From: a bacterium
GTDB taxonomy: Bacteria > Pseudomonadota > Gammaproteobacteria > Methylococcales > Methylomonadaceae
Direction of reading: 5' to 3'
Assembly (NCBI GenBank): GCA_030591965.1
Contig: JAUVAA010000009.1
Location: forward strand, 1 to 37,497
Length of the DNA stretch: 37,497 nt
Of this stretch, positions 1 to 8,549 are shown one piece after another. The notes below the pieces were generated by a model. That model had not been told where the DNA came from. It saw nothing but the letters and a program-made list of their open reading frames with translations, and did not search any database. Within the stretch, counting starts at the first letter, position 1. Every line of letters begins with the position of its first letter. Both the position numbers and the translations under genes were made by a program.

Positions 1-52
1 TTTCGATCCGTTTCTTAATCAGATCACTTATTTCAGATGGATTTAATTGCAT
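1..52 (-). CDS. atpA: ATP synthase F1 subunit alpha, N-terminal fragment
   Basis: Only the first 17 codons are in the window; the gene runs off the left edge. The visible start reads MQLNPSEISDLIKKRIE, the usual N-terminus of bacterial AtpA, which forms the non-catalytic nucleotide-binding positions of the F1 hexamer. It begins 21 bases after the atpH stop on the same strand, the expected order in an atpIBEFHAGDC operon. A weak GAG-containing ribosome-binding site lies just upstream. Identity rests on this short peptide plus gene order. Confidence 0.9.
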   Translation of the reverse strand, partial: MQLNPSEISDLIKKRIE

Positions 53-73
53 ATTTTTTCTCAGTCTAAGCTG

Positions 74-604
74 TTAGATCCTTTTAGCTAGTTGTTGAAG
101 TTGACCACTGATAGAGCCGTCAATCACGGTATCGCCTGCTTTTACTAAATAGCCACCCATTAAGCTCTTATCAATACTTGACGTGATATTTACTTTTTTA
201 TTGAGTGACTTCTCTAGTGCTGTAGCAAAACTTTTCTCTTCTACCTTAGTTAAAGCATAAGCCGTTATAACGTCAACATCGACATAACCTTCATCTTCAG
301 CTTTGTGTTTCTCGAATAATTCCGCAATTTGTGGCGCTAATTTTAATCTTCCATTTTCTATTAATAGTTTAAGAAAATTATTAGCTTCCCCAGTGACTTG
401 ATCCTGGCAAATTTCCAGCAATAGCGCTGTTAATTTATCTTCCTCAACTCTTGGGTTATTCACAATTGCAGCTAAGCCCTCATCCTGCATAATGGCAGAT
501 AGAAAAGCTAGATTTTCAGACCATTCCTGAGAGTTGTCTGATTCTTTTGCTCTTTTAAACACTGCCTCTGCATACGGTCTTGCCAAAGTTGCTAGTTCAC
601 TCAT
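74..604 (-). CDS. atpH: ATP synthase F1 subunit delta
   Basis: The 176-residue protein matches the usual length (about 177) of the delta subunit (OSCP family). Delta sits on top of the F1 head and ties it to the peripheral stalk formed by subunit b. The N-terminal part ([16 protein letters not shown], about residues 1-16) and the C-terminal GGYLVKAGDTVIDGSISGQL stretch (about 150-169) are typical of the family. The start codon overlaps the atpF stop by one base (TAATG), so translation is probably coupled. It lies between atpF and atpA in canonical order, and nothing is unusual. Confidence 0.97.
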   Translation of the reverse strand: MSELATLARPYAEAVFKRAKESDNSQEWSENLAFLSAIMQDEGLAAIVNNPRVEEDKLTALLLEICQDQVTGEANNFLKLLIENGRLKLAPQIAELFEKHKAEDEGYVDVDVITAYALTKVEEKSFATALEKSLNKKVNITSSIDKSLMGGYLVKAGDTVIDGSISGQLQQLAKRI

Positions 605-1083
605 TACACTTGACCTAATTGCTCAGATACTTTGCCGAGTAGCTCTTTGTGCTTAGCTTTGTCAATTTCCTGCTGTAATATCTGTCCCGCTGCTTTTAAC
701 GCCAGTGCAGAAACTTCTTTACGCATTTGCTCTTGTGCTCTTTGCATTTCTTGCTCAATCTGCGCCTGAGCCGCCTCAATCATCCGCGCACCTTCCTGCT
801 TAGCCGTGCCCTTTGATTCTTCAACGATCTCATTCGCACGTTTTTGTGCAAGATTTACAATATCAGCCGATTGTTGCTTCGCTTCTCTTAAAACGTTAGC
901 AGCTCTTTTTACTGCCAGCTCCATATCTTCCTGGCCTTTTTCAGCCGCTGCCAATCCTTCAGCAATTTTAGATTTACGTTCTTCGATAGCGCCAATTAGT
1001 GGTGGCCAAATATACTTCATGGTAAACCATACCAGAAGTGTAAAGGTGATCATTTGACCGATTAGCGTAGCATTAATACTCAC
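604..1083 (-). CDS. atpF: ATP synthase F0 subunit b
   Basis: This 159-residue protein has one N-terminal membrane helix (about residues 5-25, ending in [13 protein letters not shown]) followed by a long Ala/Glu/Lys/Gln-rich helix to the C-terminus. That is the pattern of the b subunit, which dimerises as the peripheral stalk and holds F1 against the rotor. Length is close to the 156 residues of the E. coli protein. The gene sits between atpE and atpH and shares a TAATG junction with atpH. Confidence 0.97.
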   Translation of the reverse strand: MSINATLIGQMITFTLLVWFTMKYIWPPLIGAIEERKSKIAEGLAAAEKGQEDMELAVKRAANVLREAKQQSADIVNLAQKRANEIVEESKGTAKQEGARMIEAAQAQIEQEMQRAQEQMRKEVSALALKAAGQILQQEIDKAKHKELLGKVSEQLGQV

Positions 1084-1124
1084 TAGCCTTCCTCACGTTG
1101 CGGTTAAAATAACTTACGAGTGTC

Positions 1125-1439
<315 letters not shown>

Positions 1440-1451
1440 TTAAAGAAAATC

Positions 1452-2240
<789 letters not shown>

Positions 2241-2248
2241 TCATCTAA

Positions 2249-2626
2249 TTAATATTTACGTATCAATAACGCAAACCAAAAAACTGTTAATGCTGACATA
2301 TAAACTGTCAACACCGCAATAACATCTAGTTTTGGATCTTGAAAAATTGCAGCAAATAGCATTGCTGTCATAATTAATTTCCCAGACTCCCCCGCATAAA
2401 ACGACTGGACAACTTTTTTTGCTTCCTGTCCTTTCTGCCGACTAACTTTTCGAGCAAAATATAAATTTGGAATTAACGCCGCAATTCCACCATAAAAGGC
2501 AGATTTAGCACTTAACTCGTTACCCAGAAAATAAAAAGCCACAATTGCAAATAATATAATGCATATTTGCCCGACAATAACCTTACTAAAAACTGAGAAA
2601 TTAATTTTTTCTTCCACAAAAGCCAA
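2249..2626 (-). CDS. atpI: ATP synthase subunit I
   Basis: This 125-residue protein has about four hydrophobic segments and sits first in the atp operon, where AtpI is usually found. AtpI is not part of the finished enzyme but is linked to assembly of the c ring and to cation handling. The start is uncertain. The longest frame begins with TTG directly after an in-frame TGA, and the next usable start is a GTG at codon 4. Neither has a good Shine-Dalgarno sequence, so translation may be weak. The call rests on size, hydrophobicity and position, because the family is poorly conserved. Confidence 0.85.
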   Translation of the reverse strand: MAFVEEKINFSVFSKVIVGQICIILFAIVAFYFLGNELSAKSAFYGGIAALIPNLYFARKVSRQKGQEAKKVVQSFYAGESGKLIMTAMLFAAIFQDPKLDVIAVLTVYMSALTVFWFALLIRKY

Positions 2627-2713
2627 TCAAATAGTGGCCGAATTATATCTTTCAGCACATATTTAAGCAAGAATGATTTTGCTTTCCTTACTCTAAGCTA
2701 CTTTCTGATCGAT

Positions 2714-3595
2714 TTAAAAATCGTGTTTCAAATTAAATCGACTGACAATACCATCTAATTCATCTAAATTACTATAGTCAATAACCACGGAACCCTGACC
2801 ATTTCTTTTATGCTTAATAGTCGTCTTAGCCCCTAGAAAATCGGTTATTGCTTCCTGCAAACGTAACGCATCCCGATCAAATACCTTTTCCTTTGCTTGA
2901 TCTGTAGCACCGCCATCCTCAGTTGTTTTTTGTGCTTTTCTTACTAAGGCCTCAGTGACGCGCACCGATAAACCTTCCTCAGCAACCTTAGTAGCAAGTA
3001 ATATTTGTTTTTCTGCCGATAAACTTAATATCGCTCGCGCATGCCCCATACCCATTTGACGATTGATCAAAAATACTTTTACCGCGCTCTCCAGCTCATT
3101 TAGACGCAATAAATTAGTCACCGCCGCCCTTGACCGACCAACAGCCTCGGCTACTTGTTGATGGGTTAATTCAAATTCAGCCACTAATCTTAACAACGCT
3201 TCAGCTTCTTCTAGCGGATTCAAATCTTCACGCTGGATATTCTCAATCAAAGCAATCGCCATCGCCGCACGATCTTCAATATCCTTAATAACGACTGGAA
3301 CTTCTGCTAAACCTGCTAACTGCCCAGCACGCCAACGACGTTCGCCGGCAATAATCTCATAGCGATTATAACCAATCTCGCGCACAATAATTGGCTGAAT
3401 TATGCCTTGCGCACGTATTGAATCAGCCAACTCCTGCAAGCGCTCAGAATTCATATCTTTTCTAGGCTGATATTTTCCGCGCTGCAAATACTCGACTGGC
3501 AGGTCTTGCACACTATCTTTTGCATGCTCTTTAACGGCCATATCGCCCATCAATGCGCCCAAACCTTTCCCTAATCCCCGTTTTTTTGCTGACAT
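2714..3595 (-). CDS. parB: Chromosome partitioning protein ParB (Spo0J family)
   Basis: This 293-residue protein starts with MSAKKRGLGKGLGAL, typical of chromosomal ParB. Next comes the N-terminal nucleotide-binding domain, including GIIQPIIVREIG and the GERRWRA box (about residues 63-90). A helix-turn-helix follows (LTHQQVAEAVGRSRAAVTNL, about residues 143-162) that reads parS, and a C-terminal dimerisation segment ends the protein. ParB loads onto parS as a CTP-dependent clamp and works with ParA in origin segregation. It follows parA by four bases. I did not find an intact 16-bp parS-like palindrome in the window. Confidence 0.97.
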   Translation of the reverse strand: MSAKKRGLGKGLGALMGDMAVKEHAKDSVQDLPVEYLQRGKYQPRKDMNSERLQELADSIRAQGIIQPIIVREIGYNRYEIIAGERRWRAGQLAGLAEVPVVIKDIEDRAAMAIALIENIQREDLNPLEEAEALLRLVAEFELTHQQVAEAVGRSRAAVTNLLRLNELESAVKVFLINRQMGMGHARAILSLSAEKQILLATKVAEEGLSVRVTEALVRKAQKTTEDGGATDQAKEKVFDRDALRLQEAITDFLGAKTTIKHKRNGQGSVVIDYSNLDELDGIVSRFNLKHDF

Positions 3596-3599
3596 ATAC

Positions 3600-4367
3600 T
3601 TATTTCTTTTCTTTTCTGATTAATTCACCCGCCAAAGCAATATAGGCAAGCGCTCCACGCGAACTCTTATCATACTGCAAGATGGGCATACCATGGCTCG
3701 GTGCTTCAGCCAACCTAATATTTCTTGGCACACAAGTTCGAAATACTTTATCTGCAAAATATTCGACTAATTGCTCAGAGACATCCTTGGTCAATCGACT
3801 ACGGTTATCAAACATGGTACGCAGAATACCTTCTAAATATAAATCCGGGTTTGCTGTCTCACGAATATTCCGCAATGTCTCCATCAATGCTGACAAGCCT
3901 TCTAGTGCATAATACTCGCATTGCATTGGCACGAGCACGCTAGTTGCAGCGACCATAGCATTCAAGGTCAACATATTTAGTGAAGGCGGGCAGTCGATTA
4001 AAATATAATCATAATCATTTTGCACTTGTTTCAGCGCATTAGCCAATCGACGCTCACGCTGCGTCATCTTCATTAACTGCACTTCCGCCACGGTTAAATC
4101 TGAGTTACCAGCAATCACCGAAAAACCAATATCAGGCACCTCTACAATCATTTCTGAAACAGGTATATCCTCCAGCAACAGATCACAGCTGGAATACTGT
4201 ACGGTCGCCTTATTAACGCCACACCCCATCGCCGCATTACCCTGCGGATCTAAATCAATGAGCAATACTTTACGCTTTGCTGCCGCCAAACAAGCTGCCA
4301 CATTAACACTCGTCGTAGTTTTCCCTACGCCACCTTTTTGATTGGTTACTGCAATTATTTTCGTCAT
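3600..4367 (-). CDS. parA: Chromosome partitioning ATPase ParA (Soj)
   Basis: This 255-residue protein begins with the deviant Walker A motif QKGGVGKTTT (residues 10-19) and carries the Walker B-like segment YILIDCPPSLN (about residues 120-130), which defines MinD/ParA ATPases. It binds DNA non-specifically in its ATP form, and ParB stimulates its ATPase to drive origin movement. The start overlaps the rsmG stop (ATGA), and parB follows four bases after its stop, so rsmG, parA and parB are probably one transcript. Confidence 0.97.
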   Translation of the reverse strand: MTKIIAVTNQKGGVGKTTTSVNVAACLAAAKRKVLLIDLDPQGNAAMGCGVNKATVQYSSCDLLLEDIPVSEMIVEVPDIGFSVIAGNSDLTVAEVQLMKMTQRERRLANALKQVQNDYDYILIDCPPSLNMLTLNAMVAATSVLVPMQCEYYALEGLSALMETLRNIRETANPDLYLEGILRTMFDNRSRLTKDVSEQLVEYFADKVFRTCVPRNIRLAEAPSHGMPILQYDKSSRGALAYIALAGELIRKEKK

Positions 4368-4981
4368 GATTTATTTATCCGTACCACACAGCGCTCTGCA
4401 TCAACACCCGGCACCACAATCGACTCTACTGAATAAACCCGTTCTAACTGCTCAAGCTCTGCCACAGGCTTCTGCCCTTTCATTGCGATCAACACCCCTT
4501 CTGCTTGCAATAAATAATCCGTCCATTGCATTATGTCATGCAAACTAGCAAAAGCACGACTGAGAACAGCATCAAATTCACCCGCTCTTTTCAGTTGCTC
4601 GACTCGACTATGGACAACTTCGACATTCTCTAATTTTAATTCCAAAACTGCCTGCTGTACAAAACGAGTTTTCTTAGCATTACTATCTAGCAAAGTAAAT
4701 TCCACATCAGGCATAAAAATAGCCAAAGGAATACCAGGCAACCCAGCCCCAGTTCCGACATCTATAATGTTTTCACCAGAGATAAAAGGCAGCACAGCCA
4801 AACTATCCAAGATATGCAAGCGCAGCATTTCTTCTCTATTTCTTATCGCTGTTAAATTATAGGTCTTATTCCATTTCTCTATTAAACGCACAAACGCCAA
4901 TAATAAATCAATTTGCTGCTCCGTAGCACTAACACCTAAATCTGCTAGACCTGTCACTAGCACGTCCCGACTATTATCCAT
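4364..4981 (-). CDS. rsmG: 16S rRNA (guanine-N7)-methyltransferase RsmG (GidB)
   Basis: This 205-residue class I methyltransferase uses S-adenosylmethionine to methylate N7 of G527 (E. coli numbering) in the 530 loop of 16S rRNA. The SAM-binding segment is [17 protein letters not shown], about residues 69-85, followed by [15 protein letters not shown]. Loss of this enzyme is known to give low-level streptomycin resistance. The start lies inside the end of mnmG (8-nt overlap), and the stop overlaps parA by four bases, so translation is coupled through the cluster. Confidence 0.96.
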   Translation of the reverse strand: MDNSRDVLVTGLADLGVSATEQQIDLLLAFVRLIEKWNKTYNLTAIRNREEMLRLHILDSLAVLPFISGENIIDVGTGAGLPGIPLAIFMPDVEFTLLDSNAKKTRFVQQAVLELKLENVEVVHSRVEQLKRAGEFDAVLSRAFASLHDIMQWTDYLLQAEGVLIAMKGQKPVAELEQLERVYSVESIVVPGVDAERCVVRINKS

Positions 4982-6848
4982 GTTGCTTTTTCATATAAAT
5001 TAGTAATAAAGAAACTGCCGCTGGTGTTACTCCTGGGATTCTTGATGCCAAACCCAAGGTTTCAGGACGCTGCTTAGTTAGCTTTTCTCGAGCCTCATTA
5101 GATAAACCTGGCACCAAGCTATAATCAAAATCCACCACTATCTCTAAATGATTGTAGCGCCTCGCCTTATCAATATCTTGTTGCTGTCGTTCGATATAAC
5201 CCGCGTACTTTGCCTGAACTTCAACTTGCTGTAAAACCGAACCGTCAAGCCCCTGCGTATCCGCAAATTCCATTAATTGTACAATATCAACTTCAGGACG
5301 ACGCAATAACTCCATTAAGCTAGCCTCTTTAATTAGCGGCTTACCCCAAACTTCAGCAACACGCACAGCCTCCGAACTATCTCTTCTGACCCATTTAGCA
5401 CTTAACTCAGTTTGCAGTTTTGCTATCGACTCACGCTTATCAATAAAACTCTGCCACCGATCATCACTGACAAGATTTAACTCACGACCTTTTTCAGTTA
5501 AACGTAAATCTGCATTATCCTCGCGCAATAATAATCTATACTCAGCACGACTAGTAAACATTCGGTACGGCTCCTTAGTTCCCAGCGAAATCAAGTCATC
5601 AATCATAACACCGATGTACGCCTCATCTCTTGCGGGGCACCAACTATCCTTGCCCTGCGCCTTACGTGCCGCATTCAATCCAGCGATCAAACCCTGCGCT
5701 GCTGCCTCCTCATAACCTGTAGTACCATTTATTTGCCCAGCAAAAAATAAGCCCTGCATATACTTAGTTTCTAATGAAGTCTTTAAATCTCTGGGGTCAA
5801 AGAAATCATACTCAATTGCATAGCCTGGACGAACAATTTCAGCTTGCTCAAAACCTAACATAGATCGCACAAAGGCATACTGCACATCAAATGGCAGACT
5901 GGTGGAAATTCCGTTAGGATAATATTCATTGGTATTCAAGCCTTCGGGCTCAATAAAAATCTGATGCGATATCCGGTCGGCAAAACGCACGACTTTATCC
6001 TCTATTGAAGGACAGTAACGCGGCCCAATACCTTCAATCTCACCGGCATACATAGGCGAACGATCTAAGCCGCCACGAATAATATCATGCGTCTGCTCAT
6101 TGGTACGCGTTATATAACAAGGCACTTGCCGTGGGTGCTGACTTGCTAGCCCCATAAATGAAAAAACAGGTACAGGTATATCGCCATGCTGTTGCTCCAA
6201 ACGCGAAAAATCAATAGTTCGCCCATCAATTCGCGGCGGCGTGCCCGTCTTTAATCTATCTATATTAAAAGGTAGCTCACGCAACCTATCGGCCAAAGCA
6301 ATGGATGCCGCATCTCCTGCGCGCCCACCCGCATAATTCTCCAAACCTATATGAATTTTACCGCCCAAAAAGGTACCTGTCGTTAAAACTACAGACTTTG
6401 CTTTAAACTGTAAGCCCATTTGAGTTTTAACCCCAACAACCACCTCACCTTCAACGATCAAATCAGATACCATTTGCTGAAATAGCATTAAATCTTGCTG
6501 GTTCTCCAAGGCATTTCTAATAAATTTCTTATACAGCTCTCTATCTGCCTGCCCACGCGTTGCACGCACAGCAGGCCCTTTACTCGCATTTAAGGTTCGA
6601 AAATGAATCCCCGCATGATCGATAGCTTGCGCCATCACCCCGCCTAGCGCATCCACTTCTTTAACCAAATGGCCTTTACCAATACCCCCAATAGCAGGGT
6701 TACAGCTCATTTGCCCCAAAGTATCAATACTTTGAGTTAACAACAAGGTTTTCGCACCTGTCCGTGCGGCGGCTAAAGCGGCTTCAGTACCTGAGTGCCC
6801 CCCACCGATAACAATAACATCAAATTCTTTTGGAAATTTCACTGGCAT
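4974..6848 (-). CDS. mnmG: tRNA uridine-34 modification enzyme MnmG (GidA)
   Basis: This 624-residue FAD protein works with MnmE to add the carboxymethylaminomethyl group to wobble uridine 34 of certain tRNAs, using methylene-THF. The FAD-binding Rossmann motif is [19 protein letters not shown] (about residues 13-31). Family-typical segments follow: [25 protein letters not shown], and a C-terminal helical domain with [16 protein letters not shown] near the end. Length is close to the usual 629. It is the first gene of the minus-strand run through rsmG, parAB and atp, and in many gammaproteobacteria it lies next to oriC. Confidence 0.97.
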   Translation of the reverse strand: MPVKFPKEFDVIVIGGGHSGTEAALAAARTGAKTLLLTQSIDTLGQMSCNPAIGGIGKGHLVKEVDALGGVMAQAIDHAGIHFRTLNASKGPAVRATRGQADRELYKKFIRNALENQQDLMLFQQMVSDLIVEGEVVVGVKTQMGLQFKAKSVVLTTGTFLGGKIHIGLENYAGGRAGDAASIALADRLRELPFNIDRLKTGTPPRIDGRTIDFSRLEQQHGDIPVPVFSFMGLASQHPRQVPCYITRTNEQTHDIIRGGLDRSPMYAGEIEGIGPRYCPSIEDKVVRFADRISHQIFIEPEGLNTNEYYPNGISTSLPFDVQYAFVRSMLGFEQAEIVRPGYAIEYDFFDPRDLKTSLETKYMQGLFFAGQINGTTGYEEAAAQGLIAGLNAARKAQGKDSWCPARDEAYIGVMIDDLISLGTKEPYRMFTSRAEYRLLLREDNADLRLTEKGRELNLVSDDRWQSFIDKRESIAKLQTELSAKWVRRDSSEAVRVAEVWGKPLIKEASLMELLRRPEVDIVQLMEFADTQGLDGSVLQQVEVQAKYAGYIERQQQDIDKARRYNHLEIVVDFDYSLVPGLSNEAREKLTKQRPETLGLASRIPGVTPAAVSLLLIYMKKQHG

Positions 6849-6894
6849 ATCTTAAAATGAAACAAAGAACCATTTTAGTTTGTTCACAGGAATT

Positions 6895-6922
6895 TTGCAC
6901 AAAAGAAATACTGACCTACTAT
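6895..6922 (+). promoter_or_regulatory. Predicted sigma-70 promoter for the small basic-protein gene
   Basis: TTGCAC (6895-6900) and TACTAT (6917-6922) are separated by 16 bases and lie just upstream of the gene at 6943. The same stretch contains TTTTGCACA (6893-6901), which fits the DnaA box consensus TTWTNCACA, and TTGTTCACA (6880-6888), which fits at eight of nine positions. DnaA control is possible, but two sites are too few to claim it. This is a pattern-based prediction. Confidence 0.4.
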
Positions 6923-6942
6923 TTCATCAAGGAGTAATTACA

Positions 6943-7161
6943 ATGAAGAAAAACAAAAAACGCGATAAAAACAAGACAATAGAGGCTAAAAACCTTGTCG
7001 CCAAACACGCACATTATTTTAACAAGGCGCTTATTTTTCAAGATAAAAGCAAATATCAACGCAAAGCTAAACACAGAAACCTCGATTCATTTTTTATGCA
7101 ATGCATGCATTGTATAAAAAATGAATCGAGGTTTTCTCAAAATCATCACGCACCTTCTTAA
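6943..7161 (+). CDS. Small basic protein, ArfA-like or DUF7230-like, with a hairpin inside its reading frame
   Basis: This 72-residue reading frame starts at an ATG 8 nt after AAGGAG (6929-6934). The longer frame from 6880 lacks such a site. Residues 1-46 are very basic. They include NLVAKHAHYFNKA (17-29) and KSKYQRKAKHRN (35-46), which resembles the C-terminal basic motif of the ribosome-rescue factor ArfA (KGSYMRKGKHGN in E. coli). From codon 46 to 64 the DNA is a near-perfect 58-nt palindrome, so residues 47-64 are only what the hairpin encodes. In ArfA genes an RNase III hairpin or terminator inside the frame creates a stop-less mRNA and a shortened active protein. The layout here matches, including a full length of 72. 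An uncharacterised DUF7230-type protein is the main alternative; function is inferred, not shown. Confidence 0.6.
   Translation: MKKNKKRDKNKTIEAKNLVAKHAHYFNKALIFQDKSKYQRKAKHRNLDSFFMQCMHCIKNESRFSQNHHAPS
7077..7134. repeat. 58-nt near-perfect palindrome at the 3' end of the small basic-protein gene
   Basis: The arms 7077-7105 and 7106-7134 pair at 28 of 29 positions; the only exception is 7098/7113, which can form a G-U pair. The centre is ATGCATGCAT, so there is almost no loop. The RNA hairpin would be long enough for RNase III. The four T residues after the right arm make a weak intrinsic terminator possible as well. It lies within codons 46-64 of the gene at 6943. Confidence 0.95.
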
Positions 7162-7393
7162 GCTTCGCTTCACCCCAAGCAATTTCAGGATAATTAATTA
7201 AACCTACCTCTCCTAATCGGCATAAAGTCATCAATTGTTACTCTCAAATGCCGAGACTAGAGGCTCTAAAGTCAATATCAAACCCACCTATAAAATCATT
7301 GAGCCTATCAACTGAATACCTTTCTCAATAAGCACTCAAGCATTCATAGCTAACAGTAAAAGCCCCATAACGATTCACTAAGTACCTAATAAA
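7162..7393. other. Gene-poor stretch with no supported gene
   Basis: No convincing reading frame, promoter pair or RNA gene is visible. A minus-strand 45-codon frame (7094-7231, beginning MTLCRLGEVGL) crosses into the palindrome. It is preceded by a weak GAG-containing site and matches no family I recognise. It may be chance or a decayed gene end. Confidence 0.4.
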
Positions 7394-7538
7394 AATTAAT
7401 TTAACATTTCTGTAGATGGGTAGAGTGGAATGCCTGCTTTTTAGGCATGCAATGAAACCCATCAACTTTACACAGAATGATGGGTTTCGCAAAAAGACGC
7501 TCTACGTAAACACGTAAAATATAAATGTTAAAATAATT
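7394..7538. repeat. MITE-like element, full copy
   Basis: This 145-bp non-coding element is bounded by inverted ends AATTAATTTAACATTT (7394-7409) and its complement at 7523-7538, matching at 15 of 16 positions. Inside are a hairpin ATGCCT-gcttttt-AGGCAT (about 7430-7448) and a second inverted pair, TGAAACCCATCA / TGATGGGTTTC (about 7453-7488). A related, truncated copy lies between rfbD and rfbA, and the end sequence recurs at 35139. It has no coding capacity, so any movement would need a transposase supplied elsewhere. Confidence 0.65.
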
Positions 7539-7646
7539 ATGCATATGCACTTATAAATACAATTTTTCTGTTGCCAATAATTTTTTCTTGTAACACTACA
7601 AGATAAACATAGATTTCCTAAACTTTCATTACATAGTTAATTTCTA

Positions 7647-7675
7647 TTGCTTACGGAAAGAAGCCATGCTATAAA
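7647..7675 (+). promoter_or_regulatory. Predicted sigma-70 promoter of the first mini-lipoprotein
   Basis: TTGCTT (7647-7652) and TATAAA (7670-7675) are separated by exactly 17 bases, placing the transcript start about 44 nt before the ATG at 7726. The paralogous gene on the other strand has TTGCAT-17-TATAAA in the same place, which supports both predictions. Confidence 0.55.
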
Positions 7676-7725
7676 TAAACCATACTTATTTTAAGTATAT
7701 ATAATTATAAAATTTGGAGGCAGTA

Positions 7726-7833
7726 ATGAAAAAAATATTATCAGCTTTAGCTATTACATTGATGCTTATTGGTGGAACTGGATGCATGGATGACCCTGAT
7801 GGCAGCCAGCAGCACACAACACAAAATAATTAA
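7726..7833 (+). CDS. Mini-lipoprotein, paralog 1 (35 aa)
   Basis: This 35-residue reading frame begins at an ATG behind GGAGG (7716-7720). It is a complete small lipoprotein precursor: Lys-rich start (MKKILS), hydrophobic core, and lipobox IGGTGC with the lipidated Cys at residue 20. Cleavage would leave only 16 residues, CMDDPDGSQQHTTQNN. Residue +2 after Cys is Met, not Asp, so sorting to the outer membrane would be expected. The gene at 8300-8413 on the opposite strand encodes a paralog identical over the lipobox and the first seven mature residues. The function is unknown. Size and pairing recall the entericidins (EcnA/EcnB), but the sequences are not alike. Confidence 0.75.
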   Translation: MKKILSALAITLMLIGGTGCMDDPDGSQQHTTQNN

Positions 7834-8245
7834 ATCTCAAAGAAATTTAATTATTTTTATATTTGGAAAATTGTAATATTTTTCGCGCGGTTGCGGTTGT
7901 ATAGCGTGTTGATTTTTGTCTAGAGCAAGCTACGCAAAGTCTTAGCAAAGCATCTACTGGCAAAAAACCAACCAATAGAAATCTATACCCGTGGCCACGC
8001 GAAACATAACAACCGAGTGGGCAGTGACCGACTGTCAGAACTCAGGTTGAGGAAAGATAACTCAGCACATTGCTTGCCGTTGCTATATTGGCTTGCTACC
8101 CGCAGTGGAAAACGCTATCGCTATTCCACCCTTGTATAAGCTTTTTTTAAACATCCTATCGCCTTAAACTCAAAAACCCTTTCCACCAAGGGTGGATCTT
8201 GCTATTTCATATAAGAAACCCCCAAACAGCGACATTATTTTAGGC
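7834..8245. other. Intergenic stretch between the convergent mini-lipoprotein genes
   Basis: A plus-strand frame stays open from 7924 to about 8140, but it has no start codon, no ribosome-binding site and no recognisable domain. It may be a fragment of a decayed gene. Short hairpin-forming repeats of the type common between genes occur here, for example TGGAAAACGCTATCGCTATTCCA-like sequence near 8105-8130 and CCACCAAGGGTGG near 8181-8195. I can support no gene. Confidence 0.4.
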
Positions 8246-8271
8246 AAAAAAAAGCCCAAGTAAACTTGGGC
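8246..8271 (-). terminator. Rho-independent terminator of the second mini-lipoprotein
   Basis: On the minus strand, GCCCAAG (8265-8271), a short loop and CTTGGGC (8254-8260) form a perfect 7-bp GC-rich stem followed by eight T residues (A tract 8246-8253 on the plus strand). It lies about 30 bases after the stop codon of the gene at 8300-8413. Confidence 0.85.
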
Positions 8272-8299
8272 CTTTCTATAACCAAGGTCTACTTTTTAC

Positions 8300-8413
8300 T
8301 TAGAAAGAAATAGAGCTAGAAACTGATTGCTTGCTACCATCTGGATCATCCATGCAACCTGTACCGCCGATTAACATTAAAGAGATAGCTAATAAAGATA
8401 ATACTTTTTTCAT
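8300..8413 (-). CDS. Mini-lipoprotein, paralog 2 (37 aa)
   Basis: This 37-residue lipoprotein precursor has a strong ribosome-binding site (GGAGGA, 7 to 8 bases upstream), a matching promoter and a clear terminator. All of these argue that it is a real gene despite its size. It starts MKKVLSLLAI, has lipobox IGGTGC with the lipidated Cys at residue 20, and a mature peptide of 18 residues, CMDDPDGSKQSVSSSISF. The first eight mature residues are identical to those of the gene at 7726-7833. The codons for them differ at several third positions, suggesting an old duplication kept by selection on the protein. The tails differ completely. The function is unknown. Confidence 0.8.
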   Translation of the reverse strand: MKKVLSLLAISLMLIGGTGCMDDPDGSKQSVSSSISF

Positions 8414-8475
8414 GTCATCCTCCTCAGGATTTGAATTATTATTTTTGTTACGTACTAATCAAAAGCACGGAACAA

Positions 8476-8504
8476 TTTATATCATGGAGATAGTTTTGAT
8501 GCAA
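8476..8504 (-). promoter_or_regulatory. Predicted sigma-70 promoter of the second mini-lipoprotein
   Basis: Read on the minus strand, TTGCAT (8504-8499) and TATAAA (8481-8476) are separated by 17 bases, about 60 bases upstream of the ATG. It has the same -10 hexamer and spacing as the promoter of the paralog at 7726. It lies in the gap after the HTTM/DCC gene, so the lipoprotein need not depend on read-through. Confidence 0.55.
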
Positions 8505-8549
8505 CACCATTTTGTATTTAGTCGAAATCTTTTTTTCAATCACCGTCGC

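Noticed and set aside
7094-7231. A 45-codon minus-strand frame (MTLCRLGEVGL...) antisense to the end of the small basic gene
   Set aside because: The ribosome-binding site is weak, part of the frame is palindrome sequence, and it resembles no known family. It may be a decayed gene end, but this is not supportable.
7924-8140. A start-less open frame containing RGHAKHNNRVGSDRL, considered as a transposase remnant
   Set aside because: It has no start codon, ribosome-binding site or known domain, and it runs into intergenic repeats. There is too little to name it.
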